Source: Negativicutes bacterium
GTDB lineage: Bacteria > Bacillota_C > Negativicutes > Sporomusales_B > JARLHX01
Length of the DNA: 64,000 nucleotides
Assembly (NCBI GenBank): GCA_031292035.1
Contig: JARLHX010000158.1
Span: forward strand, 62,001-126,000
Direction: 5' to 3'
The notes under the pieces are model-generated. The model ran no database searches, had not been told where the DNA came from, and saw nothing but the letters and a program-made list of their open reading frames with translations. Both the position numbers and the translations under genes were made by a program. Shown one piece after another: positions 24,842 to 33,081 of this stretch (position 1 is the stretch's first letter; each line of letters begins with the position of its first letter).

Positions 24842-24870
24842 AAAGACACCGGAATTAATCCGGTGTCTTT
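24842..24870. terminator. Bidirectional terminator between alkD-like gene and tRNA-Ser/rnpB
   Basis: Twelve-bp stem AAAGACACCGGA / TCCGGTGTCTTT with loop ATTAA. It is immediately after the AlkD-like stop on the plus strand and 20 nt after the tRNA on the minus strand; the minus-strand copy is followed by TTTTTTATTT, so it can end both converging transcripts. Confidence 0.85.
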
Positions 24871-24890
24871 CTTTGGGTCAGGGTATATTT

Positions 24891-24981
24891 TGGCGGAGTG
24901 GGTGGGATTCGAACCCACGCCAGAGTCACCCCTGCTAATGATTTAGCAAACCATCCTCTTCGGCCACTTGAGTACCACTCC
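24891..24981 (-). tRNA. tRNA-Ser (anticodon GCT)
   Basis: On the minus strand: acceptor stem GGAGTGG / CCACTCC, discriminator G, genomically encoded CCA, T-loop GGTTCGAATCC, and a long variable arm typical of serine tRNAs. The anticodon loop reads TTGCTAA, giving anticodon GCT (reads AGC and AGT). It lies just downstream of rnpB and may be co-transcribed with it. Confidence 0.95.
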
Positions 24982-25004
24982 GTAGATGCAACCATATTTT
25001 TACT

Positions 25005-25364
25005 TTAAAAGCTACCGTAAGCCGGGTTTTGTTCTAAGGAACATTTATCTCGCATATTCATGCGCCCTAATCCAGTTCAAGATTCCTTTCATAGGGTTCC
25101 TCTACCATTATTCGAGTTTCAGGCTTGTGGGGTTTACCCTTGCACCGTCCCGTCGCCGGAACGAATTGTTTCTGTGGCACTTTCAGGTCACTTTCGACTA
25201 ACAAGAGTCGATTTCACCGCCGTAAGGACTTTACTCGCCCTTCCGTGACTTATTGGGTCACGCACAATCACTACAAGCATCTCAGCCTGTGCCTGTCCGG
25301 ACTTTCCTCTGCAGTTTCCCGCAGCGTTCCTCCGTACACTTTTAAAGATGTGGTTTACATCAGA
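25005..25364 (-). ncRNA. rnpB: RNase P RNA (class A)
   Basis: The minus strand holds the invariant RNase P elements: GAGGAAAGTCCGGAC (plus about 25300-25315) near the 5' part and AAAACCCGGCTTACGG close to the 3' end (plus about 25015-25032), at the spacing expected for a 340-360-nt RNA. The 5' AAAAG and 3' CTTTT segments can form P1. It is the catalytic RNA that trims tRNA 5' leaders. Ends are approximate; the 5' end is placed 7 nt after the -10 box. Confidence 0.93.
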
Positions 25365-25370
25365 TTGCTT

Positions 25371-25399
25371 ATTATAGCGGACAAAAGAAGAAATTGCAA
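25371..25399 (-). promoter_or_regulatory. Sigma-A promoter of rnpB
   Basis: On the minus strand TTGCAA (plus 25394-25399), a 17-nt spacer and a perfect TATAAT (plus 25371-25376), directly upstream of the RNase P RNA. Confidence 0.8.
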
Positions 25400-25471
25400 T
25401 GGTAAGTCAATCCAGATCGCCATGGGCCATCATTCTTGGTTGCCTTATCACCCTCAGTCTGGTTCAGTCAG

Positions 25472-26386
25472 CTAATTTATCTGCAGAAATAATTCCACGT
25501 TGTCCAGTGTTGGCAAGCCGCGCCGGCCGCCAAGAAATTGGCTGTTCATCGCCGCGACGGCGCTTGCAACCGAAGCGGTCTGCCGCAAAGACAGCTTGTT
25601 GATTATGCCATAGAGAAAAGCGCCATGATAACTATCGCCGCAGCCTGTGCTGTCGATTGTCCTTGGGAAAGGATAAGCTTTCTGGACGAAGCTTGGCTCT
25701 CCTTTAGAAAATATCCAGCTTCCATTCAGACCATCAGTTATTACCACTAACTTTGGTCCACTATCAAGCAACGCTTTACCTGCTGCTTCTATATCCGCCT
25801 GCTCGGTATATTTCTCAGCAAAGTCGCTTGCGACAATGCAGATGTCGGTGAGGGGTACCAGCCTTTTCATTTCAGGCCGAAAGCGCCCTGCACCGCCGTC
25901 AAAGGAAATGGGGCGATTTGCTCCCCGCCCCCATTTTATCGCCTGTTCGCACGCGTCCGGATGACGGCCGTTAATATGCAAGATTCTCGCATCTTCAATG
26001 ATGTGGCGATCAATATCTCCCGCTGTCAATTCCGGGGCCGTTCCAGGCGAATAGACAATGGCTCTTGAACCATCTGCTGCAGAAACCAGTATACAGGCTG
26101 TTGATGAAGTATGACCGTCAACTACTTTGATATAATCGGTAAGAACTTGTTCTTTATGGAACTCTTCCAGAATAATATTCCCTCGCCAATCGTCACCCAC
26201 GCAGTCCAGCATCGCGGTGCGCGCCCCAAGCCTCGCTAGGGTCACCATCGCCGTTGCGACCGGACCGCCGCCTTGAATGGTCATGTCAGCAGCCCGCTGA
26301 ACCTCTCTTTGCGTCGGAAAATGATCGACTATTGACAAAATATCTACCGTTGACACGCCTATTCCTAAAACATCTACCCCTGACAT
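25472..26386 (-). CDS. PfkB-family carbohydrate kinase
   Basis: 304 aa. Ribokinase fold: N-terminal G-I-G-V-S-T-V-D-I-L, sugar-binding G-G-G-P-V-A-T-A near residues 37-44, and the C-terminal PfkB signature D-S-T-G-C-G-D-S-Y-H-G-A-F near 239-251, with the catalytic Asp in G-C-G-D (usual G-A-G-D). It phosphorylates a sugar or nucleoside-like substrate with ATP; the substrate cannot be told. ATG 26386 is preferred over the longer frame because GGGAGGG lies 7 nt upstream. It follows the rnpB promoter region without a clear terminator. Confidence 0.88.
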   Translation of the reverse strand: MSGVDVLGIGVSTVDILSIVDHFPTQREVQRAADMTIQGGGPVATAMVTLARLGARTAMLDCVGDDWRGNIILEEFHKEQVLTDYIKVVDGHTSSTACILVSAADGSRAIVYSPGTAPELTAGDIDRHIIEDARILHINGRHPDACEQAIKWGRGANRPISFDGGAGRFRPEMKRLVPLTDICIVASDFAEKYTEQADIEAAGKALLDSGPKLVVITDGLNGSWIFSKGEPSFVQKAYPFPRTIDSTGCGDSYHGAFLYGIINKLSLRQTASVASAVAAMNSQFLGGRRGLPTLDNVELFLQIN

Positions 26387-26446
26387 TGGCAGCCCTCCCA
26401 TGTCTTTGACCCTGCCATTAAAAGCGGCGTCAGTCACTATGGTCTA

Positions 26447-27127
26447 TTACTGCAACCCGCGCCTGTCGCGAATAAACAGAAAGTAGATCAATCCCGACAC
26501 CCCGGTCAACAGGGTCAACCGCAGTAAATGCGCCCGGTAAGAGAGCAAGTCATGCCCGACCGTCACTTCAACCCAGGTGGATGGCAGCTTGCCGATCAAA
26601 GTCGCTAAGAAGTGTTCCTTAAATCCGGTATGACTCAAGGCAGCCAAAGCCGTGATTAAACCTGAAGGAACATAGGGAATGCAACGAGCCAGCAAGATAA
26701 CGCGAAAACCATTACTTTCACTGAACTCGTCCAACCGATGAAGTACTCCATGACGTTCAATGAAATTCCGTGCCGAAGCCCGGAACAGGTACCGCATCAA
26801 CAGAAAACTAATAGAAACCCCAACAGTTTCAGCCGTCCAAGCGATAATTGTTCCTTCCACTATCCCAAACAGCACTCCGGCGGCAGCCAGCACGAAGATA
26901 TTCGGCAGCACGGCGAAGGTGTTAATGATAACAATGACTGCAAAAACTGCCAGTTTGGCATATGGCCCATAAGACTGGAACAGCTGAATACTGTAGTTGA
27001 TATTACTAACTTGGAGCAGTTGGATCAGATCGCGGAAAAAGCCTGGTACTAAGACATATCCGGCCGCCAGAACTGCAAAGAGAGCCAGGATGAAGATCAT
27101 CCAGCCATGAAGTTTCGAACGATCCAT
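26447..27127 (-). CDS. TVP38/TMEM64 (DedA-superfamily) membrane protein
   Basis: 226 aa with about five to six spans. The VTT-domain signature is present: L-P-N-I-F-V-L-A-A-A-G-V-L-F-G near residues 73-87, the reentrant-loop R-C-I-P-Y-V-P-S-G-L near 147-156 and G-K-L-P-S-T-W-V-E near 180. Family members are implicated in lipid flipping or membrane homeostasis; the exact role is unsettled. 60 nt from the PfkB gene and 50 nt from the VIT gene, so possibly one transcript. Confidence 0.87.
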   Translation of the reverse strand: MDRSKLHGWMIFILALFAVLAAGYVLVPGFFRDLIQLLQVSNINYSIQLFQSYGPYAKLAVFAVIVIINTFAVLPNIFVLAAAGVLFGIVEGTIIAWTAETVGVSISFLLMRYLFRASARNFIERHGVLHRLDEFSESNGFRVILLARCIPYVPSGLITALAALSHTGFKEHFLATLIGKLPSTWVEVTVGHDLLSYRAHLLRLTLLTGVSGLIYFLFIRDRRGLQ

Positions 27128-27176
27128 GGTTTATTCACCGACTCCTTCAGCATCCAGTAACGATGTTTGTTAGCAG

Positions 27177-27875
27177 CTAGGAAACTATTTTTGCCAGGAA
27201 ATAGGCCACACCTGCGGCGATGCCTCCGATCAGCATTGTCTGAAAAGCGCTGAACCAGGGCTTATTGCCCAAGAAGCGGCCCTTCATATAGCCAAACAGA
27301 AACAGGGTCATAATTGTGACTGCAACTGACACTTTGAGGGCAAGAAGCCCGTCTGGCAGCAATATATAGGGTGCTAGCGGCACAAATCCGCCCACCACAT
27401 ACGACCCGGCAATGGTAGCGGCGCTGCTGATAGCCCGCTTGGGATCAGGTTCTTCCAACCCTAGCTCAAATTTCATCATAAAATCGACCATAATTTCAGG
27501 ATTCCGTTTCAGTGCATTGACCGCCGGCCGGCTTTCTTCCGGAGAAATGTCATATGAACTAAAAATATCGATGATTTCTTGCTCTTCTTCCTCCAGATGG
27601 TCCCGCGTCTCTTGTTGCTCCCGCAATCGCTCTGTTGCATAATGCTCCGCCTCGCCCCGTGCGGCTAAATAACCGCCAAAGCCCATGGAAATAGCCCCGG
27701 CCGCGATTTCAGCCAGTCCAGCGGTAACAACAATGCCTGTAGCGGCAACCGCACCGGATATCCCTGCTGCCAGGGCAAAAGGAACTGTTAGCCCGTCTGA
27801 CATCCCAATGATAATATCTCTTACTGTATCTGACGCCGTAAAATGCTTTTCGTAATGACGCCCCGCCGTCTTCAA
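27177..27875 (-). CDS. VIT1/CCC1-family Fe2+/Mn2+ transporter
   Basis: 232 aa; TTG start with AGGGGAAGG close upstream. Family marks: I-I-G-M-S-D-G-L-T-V-P-F-A-L-A near residues 22-36, G-A-I-S-M-G-F-G-G-Y-L-A near 60-71, a Glu-rich cytosolic metal-binding helix (E-A-E-H-Y ... H-L-E-E-E-E-Q-E) near 74-100, then three more spans. It exports or sequesters iron or manganese. Co-oriented with neighbours. Confidence 0.88.
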   Translation of the reverse strand: MKTAGRHYEKHFTASDTVRDIIIGMSDGLTVPFALAAGISGAVAATGIVVTAGLAEIAAGAISMGFGGYLAARGEAEHYATERLREQQETRDHLEEEEQEIIDIFSSYDISPEESRPAVNALKRNPEIMVDFMMKFELGLEEPDPKRAISSAATIAGSYVVGGFVPLAPYILLPDGLLALKVSVAVTIMTLFLFGYMKGRFLGNKPWFSAFQTMLIGGIAAGVAYFLAKIVS

Positions 27876-27968
27876 ATAGCCTTCCCCTCTTTTCTCTCTC
27901 CGCCGGAATTGATACTGCCGGCGACAAGCGCCGCTGTTAATCCCGCTCTATCTTCTCAATGGTGATGT

Positions 27969-29447
27969 TTATTTTTCTGTTATTTTAAAATCGATAAATC
28001 CCCGCTCGACATCGGTGTGTATCAGCTGTACTCGGACGACATGGCCGACATCTTCGCTGCCAAGACCTCCCGAAAGCCTGCCTTCGACCGGGGGATGCAG
28101 CAGGCGAACCCAGGTGCCTTTTTCCGATGCACCAGTGACAATCGCATCAAAAACTTCGCCAATTCTTGATTCTAACAATATCGCGGCTGCCGATTTCTCA
28201 ACCTGGCGCTCCACCTTCTGGGCCGCATTTTCCGCCTCTGTACAGTGCTTGGCAAGTGCCGCGAGTTCATCATTGCTATAGGGAATAGGCTTCCCTGTTA
28301 TCGCTGCTTTCAGTAGCCGCTGGGTAATCAAGTCAGGATACCGGCGATTGGGCGCTGTGGAATGAGCATAATCTTTGACAGCAAGCCCAAAATGTCCGAC
28401 CGAGCCGTCTTCCGGCAGCTGGACGGCATATTCCCCGGGCCCCAATAACTTGATAACACTGAGGCTGAGGTCAGGAAAATGAAGGGGATCAGCGGCTTTT
28501 TCCGCTGTCAAAAATTGATTTAACGCCTTGGAGTCGGCTTCCTTGGGCAAGGCGAAGTTGCGTTCCATGGCAAGTTCGACGATTCGTTCCCAGCGTTTGG
28601 GGGTGCGGACAACCCGCCGCAAGGTCGGAAATTTTTTAGCGGCAAGATATCGGGCGGTAACGCCGTTAGCCGCAACCATAAAATCTTCGATAATTTCTTT
28701 GGCGCTATTGCGTTTTTCTTCTGCTAAATCGGTGATCTGTTCTTCGACAAATATAGGACGCGTCTCTATTGTTTCAAAATCAAGCGCCCCGTGCATGTGC
28801 CGGAGTGCCTTCAGTTTCTGCGCCGCTTGATGCTGTAGCCGAATATTTTCGGCAAGACCCTCGACTGCGGCAATGGCCTCAGGCAGCGGACCACGGTCTT
28901 CCAGCCAGGCAGCAACGCTATTGTAGGCAAGCTTGGCCTGGTTACAAACGATCGCTTTATAAAGATCTGAGCCTATCAGCACTCCATCTTCACCAAGGGT
29001 TATTTCAACAACGATAGCAAGGCGGTCTGCTGCATAATTGAGCGAGGTGATATCAGTCGAAAGCTTATTCGGCAGCATGGGAAAAATCTGCCCAGCGGTA
29101 TAAATGGAAGTGGTATTATGTTTTGCATGTTCATCAATTGGCGAGGATTTCTTCACAACAGCGTCGACGTCGGCGATAGCAATAAGAACCTTTATGGCCC
29201 CTTCCGGCATCTTTATCGCCACCGTAAGCTGATCCAAATCATCTGAGTCATCATTATCGATGGAGCACCATAAAAGATTTTTCAGATCCCGTGTGGATTG
29301 CTCGGTTTGAAGGACAGTCCCCTCGATTTTATTTAGCTGGGCAATAGCCTGCGCAGAAAAATCCGGCAGAAGCCCTCTTTCCAGCATCGCCTTCCGGGCG
29401 ATTCGCTGCAACCGCGAACGATGTTGACTGTCGTTTGTATCAATCAT
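27969..29447 (-). CDS. RNase II/R-family exoribonuclease (RNB domain), short form
   Basis: 492 aa, shorter than RNase R (about 700-800). The RNB core begins near residue 55 with the metal-binding set C-S-I-D-N-D-D-S-D-D-L-D-Q (residues 61-73), then I-A-D-V-D, N-T-T-S-I-Y, P-M-L-P-N-K-L-S and the H-S-T-A-P-N-R-R-Y-P-D-L signature near 377-388. The C-terminus is a small S1-like barrel. N-terminal cold-shock domains are absent, so it is a compact 3'-5' RNase. ATG 29447 has GAAGGTG 8 nt upstream. Confidence 0.88.
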   Translation of the reverse strand: MIDTNDSQHRSRLQRIARKAMLERGLLPDFSAQAIAQLNKIEGTVLQTEQSTRDLKNLLWCSIDNDDSDDLDQLTVAIKMPEGAIKVLIAIADVDAVVKKSSPIDEHAKHNTTSIYTAGQIFPMLPNKLSTDITSLNYAADRLAIVVEITLGEDGVLIGSDLYKAIVCNQAKLAYNSVAAWLEDRGPLPEAIAAVEGLAENIRLQHQAAQKLKALRHMHGALDFETIETRPIFVEEQITDLAEEKRNSAKEIIEDFMVAANGVTARYLAAKKFPTLRRVVRTPKRWERIVELAMERNFALPKEADSKALNQFLTAEKAADPLHFPDLSLSVIKLLGPGEYAVQLPEDGSVGHFGLAVKDYAHSTAPNRRYPDLITQRLLKAAITGKPIPYSNDELAALAKHCTEAENAAQKVERQVEKSAAAILLESRIGEVFDAIVTGASEKGTWVRLLHPPVEGRLSGGLGSEDVGHVVRVQLIHTDVERGFIDFKITEK

Positions 29448-29811
29448 TATTTCACCTTCTTATAAAAATAGCGCTTAGTGCAATTGAGTAACCATGAAAC
29501 GGCCTTAATTCCCGCGGTAACGCCCAGCTTGGGGCTTTTCTCTGCAGGCTGCCATTGACCATGCCCGTTTGCCATATTTAGTATACTCTCTCATTGTACC
29601 TTTCAAATTCCGGACAGTCTACCCCGGTCTATGAGCACAACTTCCGCTTTCAGCGAAAATGCCGCCCCCGACCCAGCTTTTATAATTTAATGAGCCTTTC
29701 TAAATAGTCCCCAAACCTCGATGCAGCTACTAGATGCTCAAGCAGACCGTCATCACATATATTGTACTAAAACCTTCCCCCCGAGTTGGCGATTTTAAAG
29801 GGGTGATCTCT
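29448..29811. other. Intergenic between divergent RNase and sulfatase genes
   Basis: About 360 nt between divergently transcribed genes. It contains AT-rich stretches that could be -10 boxes (minus TATACT; plus TATAAT near 29683), but no -35 partner at good spacing was found for either. A longer sulfatase frame opens at 29734 without a ribosome binding site. No RNA gene seen. Confidence 0.4.
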
Positions 29812-31605
29812 TTGTCCCAAGTATATGCAGCTAAGTTTCGCTCAAGAAAACCAAACTTTTTGATCCTCATGACTGATGAGAATCGCTATCCACCTATTTA
29901 TGAAGGCCGTGAAATTAAGCAATGGCGTAAGCAGTTTTTACGAACTCAGGAAATCCTGCGGAGAAACGGAGTGACCTTTCAGCGCCATTACACTGCAAGC
30001 ACGGCTTGTTGCCCCAGTCGAGCCACCATTTTTACCGGTCAATATCCCTCCTTGCACGGGGTTAGCCAGACGACCGGCGCTGCGAAAGGGCCCTTTGACC
30101 CAGAAATGTTTTGGCTGGATCCTAATAGCGTACCAACCCTTGGCGATTATTTCCGGACAGCAGGGTACCGAACCTTTTACAAAGGAAAGTGGCACATTTC
30201 AGATGCTGATATTCTAATACCCGGTACCCACAAGTCGTATCCCAGTTACAACACTACAACCGGTTTTCCACTCCAAGAAAAAGAACTGCTTTATCTGAAT
30301 TCCAGCAGATTGGAGACCTTTGGGTTTTCCGGCTGGATTGGTCCTGAACCCCACGGGCCTGACCCTCATAAATCAGGGTCATCCGCCAGAATCGGCGTAA
30401 GCGGTCGTGATGAATTTTACGCCGCAGATGTCGCTAATTTGCTGGAAATACTTGCTGCGGAAAAAGCTTCGCGCTACGATGATGAGTATCGGCCTTGGTT
30501 TATTGTCGCTTCGTTTGTAAATCCGCATGATATTGTCTTGTATGGGTCTTTGAGTGAGAAAATCCCTCAATTCAAGTTTAAAGTTGACGATACCGTGCCT
30601 GCTGTTCCGCCCCCGCCTACCTTTTACGAATCGCTTGAAACAAAGCCTCAGTGCCAGCTTAGTTCAAGACTTACTTACGGCGCGGCTTTCCAGCCCTTGA
30701 TTGAATCAACCTTCTATCGTCAGCTTTACTATCAATTACAGAAAAACGTCGATCAGGAAATGTTGCGTGTGTTCAATACTCTGCGGGACTCCTCTTTTTA
30801 TGAAAACACGATTGTTATTTTTACCTCCGATCACGGGGAACTCTTGGGTGCCCATGGCGGCCTGACCCAAAAATGGTATTGCGCTTACGAAGAAGCGATT
30901 CATGTCCCCCTCATCATCCATAACCCTGTTTTATTTGAGAAGGCTGACTCCACCGAATTATTAACAAGTCACATTGACCTGTTACCGACCTTACTTGGTT
31001 TGGCCGGGATAAACATCGAGCAGGTTCAGGATGCTTTGCGCTCTGACCACACTGAAGTACGTCCTTTAGTGGGGCGGGACTTGTCACCGCTGGTTCTTGG
31101 CCAGGGCAAGCCTGACCGTGCTGACGAACCTCTGTATTTCATGACAGACGATGATATTACCAAAGGCTTGGATCAGCACAATTTTCTGGGGTGGCATTAT
31201 CATTCTGTTTTTCAACCTAATCATATTGAGACAGTGATAGCAAAAATTTCCACACCTGATGGCGATGAGCTATGGAAATACTCGCGGTATTTTGACAATC
31301 CCCAATTTTGGACTAACCCTGGCATCGAAGATACTGTTCCCTATGAATTTGGTTCTCCGCTAACGGTCTGGGGCGGACTTAAAAGTGCCATATGCGCGAC
31401 TACTGTCAAAAACGTTCCCCTCCCAGACCAATATGAAATGTACAATCTTAGCAAGGATCCGCTTGAAATCTACAACCTGGCCCATTATGACGATAATAAC
31501 CCCCATGTGCTAATGGTGCAACAAAGGCTGGCGGCCCTTCTCTTAAAGCAACGCCGCCAAAAGCGGCTATCGCCCAGTCAGTATAAAAATAATCAGCAGC
31601 CATAA
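29812..31605 (+). CDS. Sulfatase-family hydrolase (formylglycine-type)
   Basis: 597 aa from TTG 29812 (AGGGGTG 8 nt upstream; the frame is open to 29734). Alkaline-phosphatase-superfamily features: F-L-I-L-M-T-D-E-N-R near the start (metal Asp), the sulfatase signature C-C-P-S-R-A-T-I-F-T-G-Q-Y-P near 63-77, whose first Cys would become formylglycine, F-Y-K-G-K-W-H near 123, and F-T-S-D-H-G-E-L-L-G-A-H-G-G near 338-351. No signal peptide is visible, so probably cytoplasmic. Substrate could be a sulfate or phosphate ester. No maturase is nearby; a Cys-type enzyme in an anaerobe would need a radical-SAM maturase elsewhere. Confidence 0.87.
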   Translation: MSQVYAAKFRSRKPNFLILMTDENRYPPIYEGREIKQWRKQFLRTQEILRRNGVTFQRHYTASTACCPSRATIFTGQYPSLHGVSQTTGAAKGPFDPEMFWLDPNSVPTLGDYFRTAGYRTFYKGKWHISDADILIPGTHKSYPSYNTTTGFPLQEKELLYLNSSRLETFGFSGWIGPEPHGPDPHKSGSSARIGVSGRDEFYAADVANLLEILAAEKASRYDDEYRPWFIVASFVNPHDIVLYGSLSEKIPQFKFKVDDTVPAVPPPPTFYESLETKPQCQLSSRLTYGAAFQPLIESTFYRQLYYQLQKNVDQEMLRVFNTLRDSSFYENTIVIFTSDHGELLGAHGGLTQKWYCAYEEAIHVPLIIHNPVLFEKADSTELLTSHIDLLPTLLGLAGINIEQVQDALRSDHTEVRPLVGRDLSPLVLGQGKPDRADEPLYFMTDDDITKGLDQHNFLGWHYHSVFQPNHIETVIAKISTPDGDELWKYSRYFDNPQFWTNPGIEDTVPYEFGSPLTVWGGLKSAICATTVKNVPLPDQYEMYNLSKDPLEIYNLAHYDDNNPHVLMVQQRLAALLLKQRRQKRLSPSQYKNNQQP

Positions 31606-31610
31606 AATAT

Positions 31611-31640
31611 AACCGGTATGGATTTAAATCCATACCGGTT
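31611..31640 (+). terminator. Perfect 30-bp palindrome after the sulfatase gene
   Basis: AACCGGTATGGATTT followed by its exact complement, 6 nt after the sulfatase stop. It can form a 15-bp hairpin and is followed by AAAAG rather than a U-run on the plus strand; probably a terminator or mRNA 3' stabiliser. Confidence 0.6.
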
Positions 31641-31697
31641 AAAAGAGCCTGCAATGATCTACGCTACAGCCTACACCGATCATTACATACCTATACG

Positions 31698-32006
31698 CAA
31701 TCTTTCGACTACCCACAGGCATTACACAACCGATGCACACCTTTGCTCGACTGCCACAGATAGCTACCGAACCTACTGCAATCTCTCGACTGCAATAGAC
31801 CCATAAAGTTCACAACCCATGACAATCTTAGCTCGACCAACATACATCCCTTGGGACCACACGACAACAGTTGGGCTGCCGTACCGCCTTTCAAGACCCA
31901 TGCCAGTCTTCCCGCCGGCTCCCGCCGAACCTTGCGACCCGACGACAACCTTTGGCCGACCAATGCCGAACACCAGAAGATATCCGACACCAATCTTGGC
32001 TCAACC
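31698..32006. repeat. Degenerate tandem array, about 8 units, period about 42 bp
   Basis: A 16-nt core resembling CAATCTTNGCTCGACC recurs at 31698, 31738, 31779, 31823, 31865, 31904, 31946 and 31991 (spacings 40, 41, 44, 42, 39, 42, 45). Possible outlying degenerate copies lie near 31652 and 32028. Between cores the sequence is C/A-rich on the plus strand and not conserved. No frame has a ribosome binding site, although frames are open in parts by composition. The array fills the roughly 500-nt gap between the sulfatase and racemase genes. Not CRISPR: repeats are too degenerate and cores too short. Confidence 0.65.
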
Positions 32007-32145
32007 ATTACCGACCCTTTACACTCATAGTATCTTCCGATTCACAACGAGGATACCTTGTATTTTTTTCAACTTACAAATCATAAAAAAGTGGGTATAA
32101 TTTTTTGTGCCGGAATTATATAAGACTGCGAAAGACCCCATACCA

Positions 32146-32838
32146 TTATGTAAGCAGGTAGTTTACGATTGCGTCGATATGGATCTGGGTTGTGTCTAAT
32201 AGCAACTTGTCTAGATCATTTTCCTTTATTATCAACGGCAGTTCGGTGCATCCGAGAATCAGAGTATCGGCCTTTTTCTCAGCCATCATTCGATTTGCAA
32301 TCTCCAGCATTGTTGTTTTCTCTGCCGGCAAAACAACACCCTCCTGCAAATTCGGGAAAATAATAGAATGAATCGTCCTTTGCTCTTCTTCCGAGGGGAC
32401 AAATGCATCAATCCCATATTGCGCAAACGCCTTGGAATACAACCCGCTGCTCATTGTAAAAGCGGTACCGAATACCACAACCCTTTTGCAATTCTTTGCT
32501 TTGGCGTATTTGCAGGTTTCCTCGACGATGCTGATAAGCGGCAAAGGGGATTGGCGGCTCACTTCGTCAAATACGATATGGGCAGTATTGGCTGCCATGA
32601 CCGCAAAATCCGCCCCGCCTGCCGCTAGGTTCTTTATTGAGTCGACCAGTCGATTGGTAAACTCTTCCCATTGTTTATTTGCTGCAAAGGAATACATCTC
32701 GGCAAGATTCAGACTATCGATAATCATAGGGGGATTATTGTCGCCGGCCAGCTTCGCACGATAGCCAGCGATTATCCCTTTGTAATAATCCAGTGTAGAT
32801 TCAGGGCCAATTCCCCCCACCAGTCCGACTTTTTTCAT
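32146..32838 (-). CDS. Aspartate/glutamate racemase-family protein
   Basis: 230 aa. Start G-L-V-G-G-I-G-P-E-S-T near residue 5, central M-A-A-N-T-A-H near 82-88 and L-G-C-T-E-L-P-L near 196-203. These are the two active-site motifs of the PLP-independent racemase family; the second Cys is present but the first position, Cys (or Thr/Ser) before N-T in well-studied members, is Ala. Racemisation may therefore be altered or limited. ATG 32838 has GGAGG 8 nt upstream. Downstream of the terminator that closes the CoA-transferase operon, so probably a separate unit. Confidence 0.82.
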   Translation of the reverse strand: MKKVGLVGGIGPESTLDYYKGIIAGYRAKLAGDNNPPMIIDSLNLAEMYSFAANKQWEEFTNRLVDSIKNLAAGGADFAVMAANTAHIVFDEVSRQSPLPLISIVEETCKYAKAKNCKRVVVFGTAFTMSSGLYSKAFAQYGIDAFVPSEEEQRTIHSIIFPNLQEGVVLPAEKTTMLEIANRMMAEKKADTLILGCTELPLIIKENDLDKLLLDTTQIHIDAIVNYLLT

Positions 32839-32974
32839 TCCAAGCACCTCCGGTTAATCATCTTTTGCTTTTCAATTATTGGTGTTGACGGTTTTCTCTC
32901 CCAGTCACGAAAACATGGTTCAACTGATTATTCTGTCCAGCGCCGCTAAGTCCTGCTGCGGTTATCATTGCAAG

Positions 32975-33019
32975 AAAAACAAGGCCACCCGGAGACAAAT
33001 TCCCGCGTTGGCCTTGTTT
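32975..33019 (-). terminator. Terminator of the sigma-54 dependent operon
   Basis: Eleven-bp stem AAACAAGGCCA / TGGCCTTGTTT (plus 32977-32987 and 33009-33019). On the minus strand it runs into TTTTT, 62 nt after the stop of the membrane-protein gene. Confidence 0.8.
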
Positions 33020-33081
33020 CATTTATTTTACTTCAATTTCAGATTTTTTTCTGTCGCCCTAATAGCAGTACAACTTTGATA

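Noticed and set aside
25399..25602. Plus-strand frame starting with a signal-peptide-like sequence downstream of rnpB promoter
   Set aside because: No ribosome binding site, and two thirds of it overlap the PfkB kinase gene on the other strand; after the first 30 residues it loses protein character.
29734..29811. Longer N-terminus for the sulfatase-like protein (signal peptide)
   Set aside because: The 26 extra residues are not a signal peptide and there is no ribosome binding site before 29734.
31698..32006. CRISPR array
   Set aside because: Cores are only about 16 nt and degenerate, spacing varies from 39 to 45, and no cas genes are in the window.
31709..32100. Open frames on both strands across the 42-bp array
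   Set aside because: No ribosome binding sites, low-complexity composition, and unit lengths that are not multiples of three would break any repeat protein.
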